A stretch of DNA of 64,000 bases from Didemnitutus sp047777955 (GTDB lineage: Bacteria; Verrucomicrobiota; Verrucomicrobiia; Opitutales; Opitutaceae), in assembly GCF_047777955.1 (NCBI RefSeq), contig NZ_CP180537.1, positions 4,278,001 through 4,342,000 on the forward strand. The letters are read 5' to 3'. Below the pieces are notes generated by a model that was not told where the DNA came from, did not search any database, and was given only the letters and a program-made list of their open reading frames with translations. Made by a program: the position numbers and the translations under genes. Below, piece after piece: positions 53,615 through 62,219 of the stretch (within the stretch, counting starts at the first letter, position 1; the number at the start of each line of letters is the position of its first letter).

Positions 53615-55438
53615 TCAGCCCATGCGGCACATGAGCAGTTCGCGCTCGAAGATCAGCTCCTTCGGCAGCGTGGCGTGCAGGTCGAAGAAGAGCTCGCCCT
53701 GGCCGAGCACCTCCGCCTTCCACGCCTCGCGGTCGAAGTGCTGCAGCTCGTCGAACTTCTCCTCGGGGAAGTCGAGGCCGTCCCACTCGATGTCGCGGTA
53801 GCGCGGCACCCAGCCGATCGGCGTTTCCTTGGCTTTGCCGCCGGCGCGCACGCGGTCGACGATCCACTTCAGCACGCGCATGTTCTCGGAGAAGCCCGGC
53901 CACATGAACTTGCCGTCCTTGTCCTTGCGGAACCAGTTCACGTGGAAGACGCGCGGCGTCTCGCTCAGGCCCTTCTGCATGTTGATCCAGTGGCGGAAGT
54001 AGTCGCCCATGTTGTAGCCGCAGAACGGGAGCATCGCCATCGGGTCACGGCGGACCTTGCCGATGGTGCCGGCGGCGGCGGCGGTCATCTCGGAGCCCAT
54101 CGTCGCGCCGATGTAGACGCCGCTGGACCAGTTGAAGGCCTGGAACACGAGCGGCATCGTCGTGGCGCGGCGGCCACCGAAGATGATGGCGTGGATCGGC
54201 ACGCCCTCGGGGTCCTCCCAGGCCGGATCGATCGTCGGGCACTGCTTGGCCGGCGCGGTGAAGCGCGCGTTGGCGTGCGCAGCGGTGACGCCCTTCTCCT
54301 TGCCGAGCGCGGGCGTCCAGTCGTTGCCCTTCCAGTCGATGGCGTGCGCGGGCGCCTCCTTGGTCATGCCCTCCCACCACACGCCGCCGTCATCGGTCAG
54401 CGCGACGTTGGTGAAGATGGTGTTCTTCGCCAGCGCCTTCATCGCGTTGGGGTTGGTGTGGTCGCCCGTGCCGGGCGCGACGCCGAAGAAGCCGGCCTCG
54501 GGATTGATGGCGCGCAGGCGGCCGTTGGCGTCGGGCTTGATCCACGCGATGTCGTCGCCGACGGTCCACACCTTCCAGCCCTGCTGCTGGAAGTGCGGGG
54601 GCGGGATGAGCATGGCGAAGTTCGTCTTGCCGCAGGCGCTGGGGAACGCGGCGGCGACGTAGGTCTTCTCGCCCTTCGGGTTCTCGACGCCGAGGATGAG
54701 CATGTGCTCGGCCATCCAGCCCTCGTCGCGCGCCATGGCGGAGGCGATGCGGAGCGCGAAGCACTTCTTGCCCAGCAGCGCGTTGCCGCCGTAGCCGGAG
54801 CCGAAGCTCCAGATCTCGCGCGTCTCGGGGAAGTGGACGATATATTTCTCCTTGTTGCACGGCCACACCACGTCCTTCTGGCCGGGCGCGAGCGGGGCGC
54901 CGACGGAATGGACGCAGGGGACGACGCGCTTGAAATCCTTGTCGATGAGCTTGAACACCTCGGCGCCGATGCGCGCCATGATGCGCATGTTCACCACGAC
55001 GTAGGGCGAGTCGGTGAGCTCGACGCCGATCTGCGACATGGGCGAGCCGATCGGGCCCATGCTGTAGGGCAGCACATACATCGTGCGGCCCTTCATGCAG
55101 CCGTCGAAGAGCCCCTTGAGGGTCTTGCGCATCTCGAACGGGTTGACCCAATTGTTGGTCGGGCCCGCCGCGTCCTTCGACAACGAGCAGATGAAGGTGC
55201 GGTCCTCGACGCGCGCGACGTCGCTGGCGTCGGAGCGGGCGAGGAAGCAGCCCGGCCACTTCTTCTCGTTGAGTTTGATGAACGTGCCGCTGGCAACCAT
55301 CTGCGCGCACAGCGCATCGTATTCTGCCTGCGAACCGTCGACCCAGTGGATGGCGTCCGGCTTGCACAGCGCGGCGATTTTTTCCACCCACGTGATCAGG
55401 TGCGGATTTGAGCTCAGCGGCTTCGGGGAGTTCTTCAT
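53615..55438 (-). CDS. pckG: GTP-dependent phosphoenolpyruvate carboxykinase (607 aa)
   Basis: Turns oxaloacetate and GTP into PEP, the first committed step of gluconeogenesis. KCF..RIASAMARDEGWMAEHM and the GTP P-loop AFPSACGKTN at residues 265-274, with the family's catalytic Cys269, are the key marks. FPETREIWSFGSGYGGNALL and GGRRATTMPLVFQAFNWSSG are also present. Length is that of monomeric GTP-type PEPCK. It stands alone with its own promoter in the 376-base gap upstream. A central role in growth on the acids imported by neighbouring carriers, or on amino acids from proline and tyrosine breakdown, is plausible. Confidence 0.97.
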   Translation of the reverse strand: MKNSPKPLSSNPHLITWVEKIAALCKPDAIHWVDGSQAEYDALCAQMVASGTFIKLNEKKWPGCFLARSDASDVARVEDRTFICSLSKDAAGPTNNWVNPFEMRKTLKGLFDGCMKGRTMYVLPYSMGPIGSPMSQIGVELTDSPYVVVNMRIMARIGAEVFKLIDKDFKRVVPCVHSVGAPLAPGQKDVVWPCNKEKYIVHFPETREIWSFGSGYGGNALLGKKCFALRIASAMARDEGWMAEHMLILGVENPKGEKTYVAAAFPSACGKTNFAMLIPPPHFQQQGWKVWTVGDDIAWIKPDANGRLRAINPEAGFFGVAPGTGDHTNPNAMKALAKNTIFTNVALTDDGGVWWEGMTKEAPAHAIDWKGNDWTPALGKEKGVTAAHANARFTAPAKQCPTIDPAWEDPEGVPIHAIIFGGRRATTMPLVFQAFNWSSGVYIGATMGSEMTAAAAGTIGKVRRDPMAMLPFCGYNMGDYFRHWINMQKGLSETPRVFHVNWFRKDKDGKFMWPGFSENMRVLKWIVDRVRAGGKAKETPIGWVPRYRDIEWDGLDFPEEKFDELQHFDREAWKAEVLGQGELFFDLHATLPKELIFERELLMCRMG

Positions 55439-55814
55439 AGCGCGCGCGAGACTACGTGGCGACCTTGCTCCAGCAACGGGAAAGCCGGCGCCGACGCCGC
55501 ATTAAACGACTTCTTCTTTCCGTATAAGCGCCCGCGCTCACGTCGAAATATCGCGGCGGAATTCAGCTTCGTTTCAGGTCCGTTTCAGAGCGAAAAGCTA
55601 CGCCACCCGCGGGCGTAGTTTCCGCCCGCGACCCGCTCACGCCGTGCAGCGGCACGTCGCGTTTTGCATGCCGCCATGATGCCCGGGGCGCGCGCCGCGC
55701 GCCGCGCATGTGTTGATGCGCACCGCGCGCGCGTTGTCGCGTCTGTGTCATGCGCCGGCGCGATCCGGCGGTTGCAGGCTCGCCTCGCTTCGTCCGCTGC
55801 GCACGCTCGCCTCC
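55439..55814. other. Intergenic region between divergent pckG and the YciI-like gene
   Basis: No gene seen. The pckG side is less GC-rich, with a stretch near 55505-55560 (TCTTCTTTCC, TATAAGC, AATATCGC) that should hold the promoter. A short direct repeat (GTTTCAG at about 55570 and 55581) and a 7-bp hairpin (55598-55604 with 55612-55618) follow. The right half is GC-rich and may be read as the start of an upstream extension of the YciI-like gene, which I do not support. Confidence 0.5.
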
Positions 55815-56249
55815 ATGAAGATCACCCCGCTGCTCCTCGCCGCCGTGCTGGCGTTTTCGCCCGGCCTGTCCGCCCAGGAAAAGGCGGCCGCGCCCGCGCT
55901 GCCGCCGAACATGACGACCTACTACTTCTGCCTGCTCACCCGCGGCCCGAACGCCGGCAGCGGCACGCGCGAGGAGCGCCAGCAGGCGCAGGCCGCGCAC
56001 ATGGCCAACATCCAGCGCCTCGCCGATGCGGGGAAGATCCTCGTCGCCGGCCCCTTCCTGGATGGCGGCGACTGGCGCGGCCTTTTCATCTTCAAGTGCG
56101 CCAGCCTCGAGGAGGCGCAGGCGCTGGTCGCCACCGATCCGCTGGTCAAGGACGGCCGCCTCAAGGCCGAGATCCATCCCTGGCTCACGATGAAGGGCAG
56201 CATTCGCGACCCCGAGTTCCCCACCGCTCCGGCGCGGCAGACCCCGTAG
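55815..56249 (+). CDS. Exported YciI-like protein (144 aa)
   Basis: Signal peptide MKITPLLLAAVLAFSPGLSA, then a YciI-type domain: MTTYYFCLLTRGPNAG, EERQQAQAAHMANIQRLADA, GKILVAGPFLDGGDWRGLFI and a characteristic DPLVKDGRLKAEIHPWLTMK. The last carries the His that is conserved in the family. Cytoplasmic YciI proteins are common; an exported one is less so. Function unknown. Another exported YciI-like gene lies at 57829-58259. ATG 55815 is chosen for the signal peptide. Convergent with the cation efflux gene. Confidence 0.8.
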   Translation: MKITPLLLAAVLAFSPGLSAQEKAAAPALPPNMTTYYFCLLTRGPNAGSGTREERQQAQAAHMANIQRLADAGKILVAGPFLDGGDWRGLFIFKCASLEEAQALVATDPLVKDGRLKAEIHPWLTMKGSIRDPEFPTAPARQTP

Positions 56250-56286
56250 CGACCGCCCGGGCCGGCGGCGGCGGCCGCGGCGCGCC

Positions 56287-57189
56287 TCACTTCATCGGCT
56301 CCACGTGCACGGTGACGTCGCTGATGCTGTGCGGGGCCGAATCGATCAGCGCGTCCTTGACCGCGTGCGCGATGGCGTGGCCCTCACGCACCGTCAGCTC
56401 GCCGTCGACGCGCACCTGGATGTCCACGAGGTGGCTGAGCCCGCTCTTGCGCACGCGCACCTTGTGCAGCGCCCGCACGCCTGGCACCGCGCTGGCGATG
56501 TCGCGCACCTCGTTCGCGAATTTCTCCGAGACCGCCGTGTCCATGATGTCGCCGAGGGCCTTGCCGGTCATGTTGAAGCCGTTGAACGCGATCACGACGC
56601 AGGCGAAGAGCGCGGCCCAGTCATCGGCCGTCTCCCAGCCCGGACCGCCCCACAGCGCCACCGCGATGCCGACGAAGGCCGCGCCGGAGGTCAGCGCGTC
56701 CGAGTAGTGATGCATCGCCTCCACGCCGAGCGCAGTGCTGCCGACCTCCTCGCCGGCCGAGCCCATGCGGCGCGAAAACCAGATCTTCACCACCACGACG
56801 CCCGCGAGCACCAGCAGCGTCCACCACTCCGGCGCGTGGTGCGGCGTGCGGATCTCGTGCACCGCCTCCAGTCCCACGAAGCCCGCCATCGCGAACACGA
56901 ACACCGCCACCGCCAGCGCCGCCAGCGGCTCGGCCTTGCCGTGTCCGTAGGGATGATTCTCGTCCGGCGGGCGCGCCGCGACGCGGAAGCCCGCCCAGAC
57001 CAGCAGCGACGTCAGGATGTCGAGCAACGACTCCGCCGCGTCGGCGATCAGCGCGTAGGTGTGGCCGAGGACGCCGCCGGCGGCCTTCACCGCCGCCAGC
57101 GCCAGGTTCAACGCGATGCCGCGCAGCACCAGCCGCGCGCTGTCCTCCGCGCGCCGCGTCGTCCGCGCATGATGGTCGGTCCCGGGCAT
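56287..57189 (-). CDS. Cation diffusion facilitator family transporter (300 aa)
   Basis: Proton-coupled divalent metal efflux. Six membrane helices and a C-terminal ferredoxin-like cytoplasmic domain. IADAAESLLDIL in helix 2 and HHYSDALTSG in helix 5 supply the metal-site residues (Glu53 and Asp57; His160 and Asp164). The family hallmark DENHPYGHGKAEPLA lies between. The metal cannot be told, but the Glu in place of the usual Asp/His in helix 2 may shift it towards manganese or iron. ATG 57189. No His-rich loop is present. Near the ABC and His-rich operon, but on its own transcript. Confidence 0.92.
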   Translation of the reverse strand: MPGTDHHARTTRRAEDSARLVLRGIALNLALAAVKAAGGVLGHTYALIADAAESLLDILTSLLVWAGFRVAARPPDENHPYGHGKAEPLAALAVAVFVFAMAGFVGLEAVHEIRTPHHAPEWWTLLVLAGVVVVKIWFSRRMGSAGEEVGSTALGVEAMHHYSDALTSGAAFVGIAVALWGGPGWETADDWAALFACVVIAFNGFNMTGKALGDIMDTAVSEKFANEVRDIASAVPGVRALHKVRVRKSGLSHLVDIQVRVDGELTVREGHAIAHAVKDALIDSAPHSISDVTVHVEPMK

Positions 57190-57369
57190 CGCCCCGGACC
57201 GTAGACGCGCGCCGGAGGCACACAAGCCCGCTTGCGCCGGCCCGGCGCGGCTAAACCTTCCAGCCGCGCCCGCGAATCTTTCGCGCGCCTAACTTCGCGC
57301 GCCCGCCGGCCGAGCCGGCGTTAAGCCAGTTGACCGTCCCGCGCGCGCGACCTACCGTCGCGCCTCGCC

Positions 57370-57825
57370 ATGGAAGAAATGGAAACGACCATCGCGCAGG
57401 ACCCGGTGAAGCAGTTCTCCGTCTTCATCGAGAACCGCGTCGGCCGCCTGCACGAGCTCACCGCCATGCTGGCCAAGCACAACGTGCACATCGTGGCGAT
57501 GACGACGCTCGACACCACCGACTGCGCCATCGACCGGATGATCGTCGACGATCCCGACCGCGCCCGCGAGCTGATGGCGGCGAACAATTTCTTCTTCACC
57601 GAGTGCGACGTGCTCGCGGTCGAGTTCACCGACGAGTCGAAGCTCCAGGAGATCTTCAAGGCGCTCTACGAGGCCGAGATGAACATCCACTACGTCTACT
57701 CGTTCATCTGCCGCCCGCGCGCGCGCTCCGCCATCGCGCTCAACGTCGAGGATACCGACCTCGCCGCGCAGTCGCTCTCGAACCGCGGCTTCAAGGTCCT
57801 CACGCAGCGCGACATCTCGCGCTGA
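57370..57825 (+). CDS. Tandem ACT-domain regulatory protein (151 aa)
   Basis: Two ACT domains and nothing else: VKQFSVFIENRVGRLHELTA with NVHIVAMTTLDTTDCAIDRM, and CDVLAVEFTDESKLQEIFKA with EMNIHYVYSFICRPRARSAI. ACT domains bind amino acids and control enzymes. Such stand-alone proteins occur as acetolactate synthase regulatory subunit-like proteins, but no catalytic partner is next to it. ATG 57370; the stop lies 3 bases from the convergent YciI-like gene. Confidence 0.85.
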   Translation: MEEMETTIAQDPVKQFSVFIENRVGRLHELTAMLAKHNVHIVAMTTLDTTDCAIDRMIVDDPDRARELMAANNFFFTECDVLAVEFTDESKLQEIFKALYEAEMNIHYVYSFICRPRARSAIALNVEDTDLAAQSLSNRGFKVLTQRDISR

Positions 57826-57828
57826 GGC

Positions 57829-58259
57829 TCAGGGCTGCCGCGCGCGCTGCGGCGCAGGCGCCTGCCAGGCCCGCACCTCCACGCTCGCGCCGAACTGCAC
57901 CGCCGGGTGGGACGCCGCCACCCGCGCCGCCTCGTCGAGATCGGCCGCGTGCAGAAAAAGCAGGGCCGTGAGCGGCCAGGCGCCCTCGCCGGCCCCGGAT
58001 GGGCCGGGCGCCGGGCGCACCGTCGCCGGTTCGAGGATGCGCGGCTCGAGCTGGTGGCCTTCCGCGTTGACGCGGGCGGCCCAGGCCGAGACCTCGCGCT
58101 GCCGCGCGGCCAGGTCGGCCGGGGTGAGTTCACGGGGGATTGCCGGAAGAGGATGACGAAGGTTTTCATGGGACGGGTGGGCGCGGCGCCCCGCAGCGCG
58201 GGCGCGGCGATTCCCAGGAGGGCGAGACCAAGCCAGGCTGCACGAAGAGGCGACGACAT
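57829..58259 (-). CDS. Exported YciI-like protein, one-base frameshift
   Basis: Signal peptide MSSPLRAAWLGLALLGIAAP...RGAA, then MKTFVILFRQSP. The frame is then lost in the G5 run (plus strand) at 58134-58138. Adding one base gives PRELTPADLAARQREVSAWA, LFLHAADLDEAARVAASHPA and QFGASVEVRAWQA, a normal YciI-like domain of 143 residues in total. A second start at MKTFVILF would give a cytoplasmic form. It follows AraC by 63 bases on the same strand, so it may be its target. Confidence 0.75.
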
Positions 58260-58322
58260 GCCCGCACTCTACCGCGGCGGCACGCGTCCCGCTTGAATAA
58301 ATTCGGCGCCGCCGGCCGGCGC

Positions 58323-59081
58323 TCAGTTCGCCGCGAAGAACCGGGACGGCGCGGCGCCGGTGACGCGCTGGCAGTCGCGCGCGAAGTGCGCTTGATCGGC
58401 ATAGCCCGCGGCGTGGGCCACGGTGGTGAAGTCGAGGCCGGTGCCGGCCAGGCGCGCGGCCTCGCGAAAACGGACGAGCGCCGCGAATCGCTTCGGCGTC
58501 AGCCCCACTCCGCGACGGAAACTGCGCTCGAGCGCGCTTTGGCTCAGTCCCACGTGCCGCACCAGCGCGGCGATCCGCGCTCCCGCCGGCCGGGCGTGCA
58601 ACCACGCCGTCGCGGCGGCGAGCAGCGGGTCGGGCCGGCGCCCCGCCAGCAGGGAGCGGAACAGGCCGTCCAGCCGGCGCACGCGGTCCGCGTCGCTCGG
58701 CGCGGCGCGCAGGCGCGCGGTTTCCTCGGCCCAGTCGCGGCGGCCCAGGCCCGCCTCCGCCAGCGCGACGGTGCGGTTGGCGAATTCCTCCAGCGGCACG
58801 CGGAACAGCGCCGCCGCCCCTGCGGGCGTGAAGGCGACGATCGCGACGCGGTTGCCCGCCGCGTGCGCGTGGCACCGCAGCGTCTCGGTGATGCCGGTGA
58901 CGCTGGCGGCGGGCGCCGGGCCGGCGCCGGCGAGTTCGCAGGTGCCGCGCAGCACGAAGGCGACGAGCGTCCCCGTCTCCGGCAGGTGCGCGTCGGCGCG
59001 GGCGGCGGCGTGATCGACCATCACGTAGCGCCGGATGTGGTCGCGCAGGTCGGGACTCGGCGCGTGGACGGTGACCGGCAC
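58323..59081 (-). CDS. AraC-family transcriptional regulator (252 aa)
   Basis: C-terminal AraC DNA-binding domain with two helix-turn-helix motifs: AGARIAALVRHVGLSQSALE with RSFRRGVGLTPKRFAALVRF, and VAHAAGYADQAHFARDCQRV followed by TGAAPSRFFA. The N-terminal 150 residues look like a cupin-type sensing domain (TGTLVAFVLRGTCELAGAGP). It begins 10 bases after the DUF3299 stop and is probably part of the ABC operon, perhaps regulating it or the following YciI-like gene. ATG 59081. Confidence 0.9.
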   Translation of the reverse strand: MPVTVHAPSPDLRDHIRRYVMVDHAAARADAHLPETGTLVAFVLRGTCELAGAGPAPAASVTGITETLRCHAHAAGNRVAIVAFTPAGAAALFRVPLEEFANRTVALAEAGLGRRDWAEETARLRAAPSDADRVRRLDGLFRSLLAGRRPDPLLAAATAWLHARPAGARIAALVRHVGLSQSALERSFRRGVGLTPKRFAALVRFREAARLAGTGLDFTTVAHAAGYADQAHFARDCQRVTGAAPSRFFAAN

Positions 59082-59091
59082 GGCCCGGAGC

Positions 59092-59625
59092 TCAACCCTT
59101 CGTCTCGAGCAGGCGCTCGCCGTCGAGCTGGTAGATCGCCGCGAGGTAGCCTTCCTCGAAGAGCTCGCCGACCTTCAGCTTGCCCACGAGCGTGATCGGC
59201 GTGTCCATCAGCGGCGGGATGCCGCCGTTGCTCATCTTCACCGTCACCCACTCGTTGATGCGCGGCATGACGCCGAAGCAGCACGAGCTCTGGTCCTTCA
59301 TGAGGAGAAACTCCGTGACTTTGCCGTCCTTGAACTTCGTCGGCAGCATGAAGCCCGTGATCGCGACCTTGCGGGCGTCGAGCTTGCGCACGAAATCCGG
59401 GATTTGGTCCTTCGGCTTCGCATCCGCGGCCGGCGCGGCCTTGCCGTCGGGCGTGCCGGTCTCGTAGCCGGGCGGCACGTAGTTGAAGGCGCCGAGCAGC
59501 GAGAACTCCACGCGCTCGAATTCCTTCTTCTCGCCGTCGGCGGGTTTCGCGACGGGGTCGGCGCCGCGCACCGTGAGTGCGCCGCAAGCCAGCGTAAGCA
59601 ACAGGAGTTTCGTGGCAGCCTTCAT
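59092..59625 (-). CDS. Exported DUF3299 family protein (177 aa)
   Basis: Signal peptide MKAATKLLLLTLACGALTVRG. DUF3299 blocks: FVRKLDARKVAITGFMLPTK, EFLLMKDQSSCCFGVMPRIN and the adjacent NEWVTVKM, and PITLVGKLKVGELFEEGYLA with IYQLDGERLL. The CC pair in SSCCFG is conserved in the family and may bind a metal. Found next to FtsX-type ABC transporters in zinc-regulated operons of several proteobacteria. ATG 59625. Follows the His-rich protein by 56 bases on the same strand. Confidence 0.87.
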   Translation of the reverse strand: MKAATKLLLLTLACGALTVRGADPVAKPADGEKKEFERVEFSLLGAFNYVPPGYETGTPDGKAAPAADAKPKDQIPDFVRKLDARKVAITGFMLPTKFKDGKVTEFLLMKDQSSCCFGVMPRINEWVTVKMSNGGIPPLMDTPITLVGKLKVGELFEEGYLAAIYQLDGERLLETKG

Positions 59626-59681
59626 CGCCGCGCACCGTAGGCGGTTTCGTCGGGGCGTCAAAAGGTTTGGCGGGGGCTGGC

Positions 59682-60137
59682 TCAATCCCCGTCGTGATCC
59701 GCGTTCACGGGAAACGTGAATGCGACGTCCCGGAACACGACGCCGCGGATCTCGAGCGCGGCGAAGCGGCCCTTGAACTCGCCGTCGCGCTTCAGCCAAT
59801 CCGCCTGGGCGGTGAACTGCGACGTGTCGCCCACGGTCTCCCCGGACAGCTCGTTGGCCACGGCGCCCAGCGCGAGCCTCTCCGTGCGCCCCTTCACCTC
59901 GACGGTGAGTTCGAGCGCCTTCGCCGGCAGACGGACGAAATCCTCGGCGTGCGCGCCAAGCACGTAGACGGTGAGCGTGCCGGCCTCGGCGTCGCGCACG
60001 AGCTCGAGGTTGAACTGGTGCCGGCCGACCTCCACCAGCGTGCCGCCGTGCGGGGCGGCGTGGACGTGGTGGCCCTCCTGGGCCGGCAGGACGGCCGCCG
60101 CGAGCAGTGCGAGCAGGAACGGGAACAGGATTTTCAT
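59682..60137 (-). CDS. Exported His-rich protein, ZrgA/DUF2796-like candidate (151 aa)
   Basis: Signal peptide MKILFPFLLALLAAAVLPAQ, then GHHVHAAPHGGTLVEVGRHQ, a His cluster that could bind zinc. The rest is a beta-rich domain (FNLELVRDAEAGTLTVYVLG, KALELTVEVKGRTERLAL, FKGRFAALEIRGVVFRDVAF) ending NADHDGD. The position between an FtsX-type permease and a DUF3299 gene matches the periplasmic zinc-binding protein of related operons, but I do not see enough to name the family with certainty. ATG 60137. Confidence 0.75.
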   Translation of the reverse strand: MKILFPFLLALLAAAVLPAQEGHHVHAAPHGGTLVEVGRHQFNLELVRDAEAGTLTVYVLGAHAEDFVRLPAKALELTVEVKGRTERLALGAVANELSGETVGDTSQFTAQADWLKRDGEFKGRFAALEIRGVVFRDVAFTFPVNADHDGD

Positions 60138-60173
60138 GCGGAAAGACGGAGGGCGCCCCGGGGCCGGCGGGGT

Positions 60174-61372
60174 TCACGACACCGGTGCGATCGTCTCCGC
60201 GACCGGCACGCGGTAGGCCTTCCAGGCCGGGAGCAGGCCGCCGAGCATGGCGAGCGCGACCAGCGCCGCCGGACCCCAGCCGAAAACCGCGTTCCACCGG
60301 AAGGGTTCGAGGACCACCCCGGTCTGCGCCTGGATCACCGACGCCACGCCGAGCGCGAGCGCCGCGAACGCCGCGAAGCCGAGCCCCGCGCCGAGCAGGC
60401 CGATCGCCGCGGCCTCGCCCACCACCGCGCCGAACACCGTGCGGCGCCGCGCCCCAGCGCGCGCAGGATCGCGATGTCGCGCTGCCGCGCGCTCATCGAG
60501 TTGTAGATGCTCACGAGCACGGAGCCGGCGGCGACCACCGCAACCAGCCACGCCACCAGCGTCAGGACCTTGTCGACCCAGCTGATCTTGGTGAAGAGGT
60601 CCGCGACGATGGAGCCGATCGGGTAGGCGAAGGTCATCTTGTTGCCCTGCTTGTTGATCATCATGTCGAGCATGACGCCCGCCGAGGGCGCGCGGAGCTG
60701 GATGAGCACGGTGCTGACGTCGCTCGCCGTGCGCGGGTCGTGGCCCGCCATCGTCTGCACGCCGGCGAGCGGGATCCAGAGCACGCGGTCGACCGGCGTG
60801 CCGGTCGGCGCGAGCAGGCCGGTGATGGTGTAGACCTCCTCGTGCTTCGCCGCGGCGTCGAAGGACAGGCCGTGGTATGGCTGGAAGGTGTCGCCGACCT
60901 TGAGGCCGAGCTTGCGCGCGGCGAGGGCGCCGACGACGGCCTCGCGCCGGCCGGTCTCGAACAGCCGGCCGCCGGCCTGCACCGCGTATTTCCTGCCGGG
61001 CGCATACTCGACATCGAAATACTGCGGCGTCGTGCCGACGATGCGCCAGCCGTAGTAATTGTCGCCCACGGCGAGCGGAATGGCGGTCTTGATCGCGGGA
61101 TGGCGGCGCACCGCCTCGACGTCCTGGGCGGACAGGTTGCCCGGCGAGGCCTCGAGATGGAAGATGGCGTTGAGCACGAGCTGGAGCTTCGAGCCGCGCG
61201 CGCCGAGCACGGCGTCGAAGCCGGAATTGGTGTTCGCAAACGTCGCCTGCGACTGGGTCTTCACCACCCAGACGGTCAGCAGCAGGCCCACGGCGAGCGC
61301 GATGCTGCCCGCGGTCACGAGCGTCGAGAGCGCGTGCTGGCGGAGCGAGCGGTAGATGAGGTTCCAGATCAT
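60174..61372 (-). CDS. FtsX/MacB-type ABC transporter permease, one-base frameshift
   Basis: Four-helix FtsX-like permease: IWNLIYRSLRQHALSTLVTA and the first membrane helix at the N-terminus, a MacB-type periplasmic core (AFANTNSGFDAVLGARGSKL..., LSAQDVEAVRRHPAIKTAIP), then LVAWLVAVVAAGSVLVSIYN with MSARQRDIAILRALG. The frame breaks in the C4 run at 60452-60455. One added base continues ARRRTVFGAVVGEAAAIGLL to the last helices and VPVAETIAPVS, giving 399 residues. The start ATG at 61372 shares a base with the ATPase stop. Probably moves lipoprotein, peptide or metal ligands. Confidence 0.85.
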
Positions 61373-62082
61373 CACGCGGCACCTCCGGTCGCGGGCGGCG
61401 CGGCGCGGTTCAGGACGCGGAAGTCCTGCACGTTCTCGAACTGCGCGAGCACCGCTTCGTCGTGGCTGACGAGCAGGAGGGCGGCGTCGTTCTCGCGGCA
61501 GACCTCGCGGATGAGCGCGAGCGCCTTGCGGCTGTTGCGCGCGTCGAGGTTGCCCGTCGGCTCGTCGGCGAGGACGAGCTTCGGGTGGTTGGCCAGCGCG
61601 CGCGCGACGGCCACGCGCTGCTGCTGGCCGGTCGAGAGCTGGCGCGGGAAGTGGTGCAGCCGCTCGCCGAGGCCGACGCGCCGCAGCAGCGCCTCGGCGC
61701 GCGCGCGGTCGACGCCGCGGCCGAAGGCCATGCCGAGCTCGACGTTCTCGAGCACGCTGTGTCCCTGGAGCAGGTTGAAGGTCTGGAAAATGTAGCCGAT
61801 CGTCTCGGCGCGCAGCCGGTCCCGTCCGGCCTCGCCCAGCGCCGCGAGATCGCGGCCGTCGAGCGCGAGGTGCCCCGAGTCCGGCGCGAGGATGCCGGCG
61901 ATGAGGTTGAGAAAGGTCGTCTTGCCCGTGCCGCTCTCGCCGCGCAGCGCGCGCTGTTCGCCGGCCTCGAGGACGAAGGCCGGCACGTCGACCACGGCGA
62001 GGCGGGCGCCGGTGCCGGTTGCGCCCGTCGCGCCGGCGCGCGGGTAGCTTTTCACGAGATCGCGGATGGCGAGGAGCGGCAT
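61372..62082 (-). CDS. ABC transporter ATP-binding protein, LolD/MacB-like (236 aa)
   Basis: Walker A GESGTGKTT at residues 48-56, Q-loop YIFQTFNLLQGHSVLENV, signature LSTGQQQRVAVARAL (Thr instead of the common Gly in LSGGQ), Walker B LVLADEPTGNLD and the switch His in LLLVSHDE. Matches the MacB/LolD subgroup that serves FtsX-type permeases. Stop and permease start overlap (TGATG). First gene of a minus-strand operon with permease, His-rich protein and DUF3299 protein, and probably AraC and YciI-like genes. Divergent from hppA over 137 bases. Confidence 0.93.
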   Translation of the reverse strand: MPLLAIRDLVKSYPRAGATGATGTGARLAVVDVPAFVLEAGEQRALRGESGTGKTTFLNLIAGILAPDSGHLALDGRDLAALGEAGRDRLRAETIGYIFQTFNLLQGHSVLENVELGMAFGRGVDRARAEALLRRVGLGERLHHFPRQLSTGQQQRVAVARALANHPKLVLADEPTGNLDARNSRKALALIREVCRENDAALLLVSHDEAVLAQFENVQDFRVLNRAAPPATGGAA

Positions 62083-62219
62083 GATGCGGATTAACGCGCC
62101 GGAAACCGAAGATTAAACCCGCTAACAGGTCAACGGTTCCTCCACCTTGACGGAGTTTGCTCTGGCTTGCGTCATATGGCTTTGGCAGTTTCGCGCCACT
62201 TCAACCCCACCCCATCGCT

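Noticed and set aside
62150..62185. TTGACG and CATATG upstream of hppA as a promoter
   Set aside because: The two hexamers are 20 bases apart, too far for a standard sigma-70 promoter.
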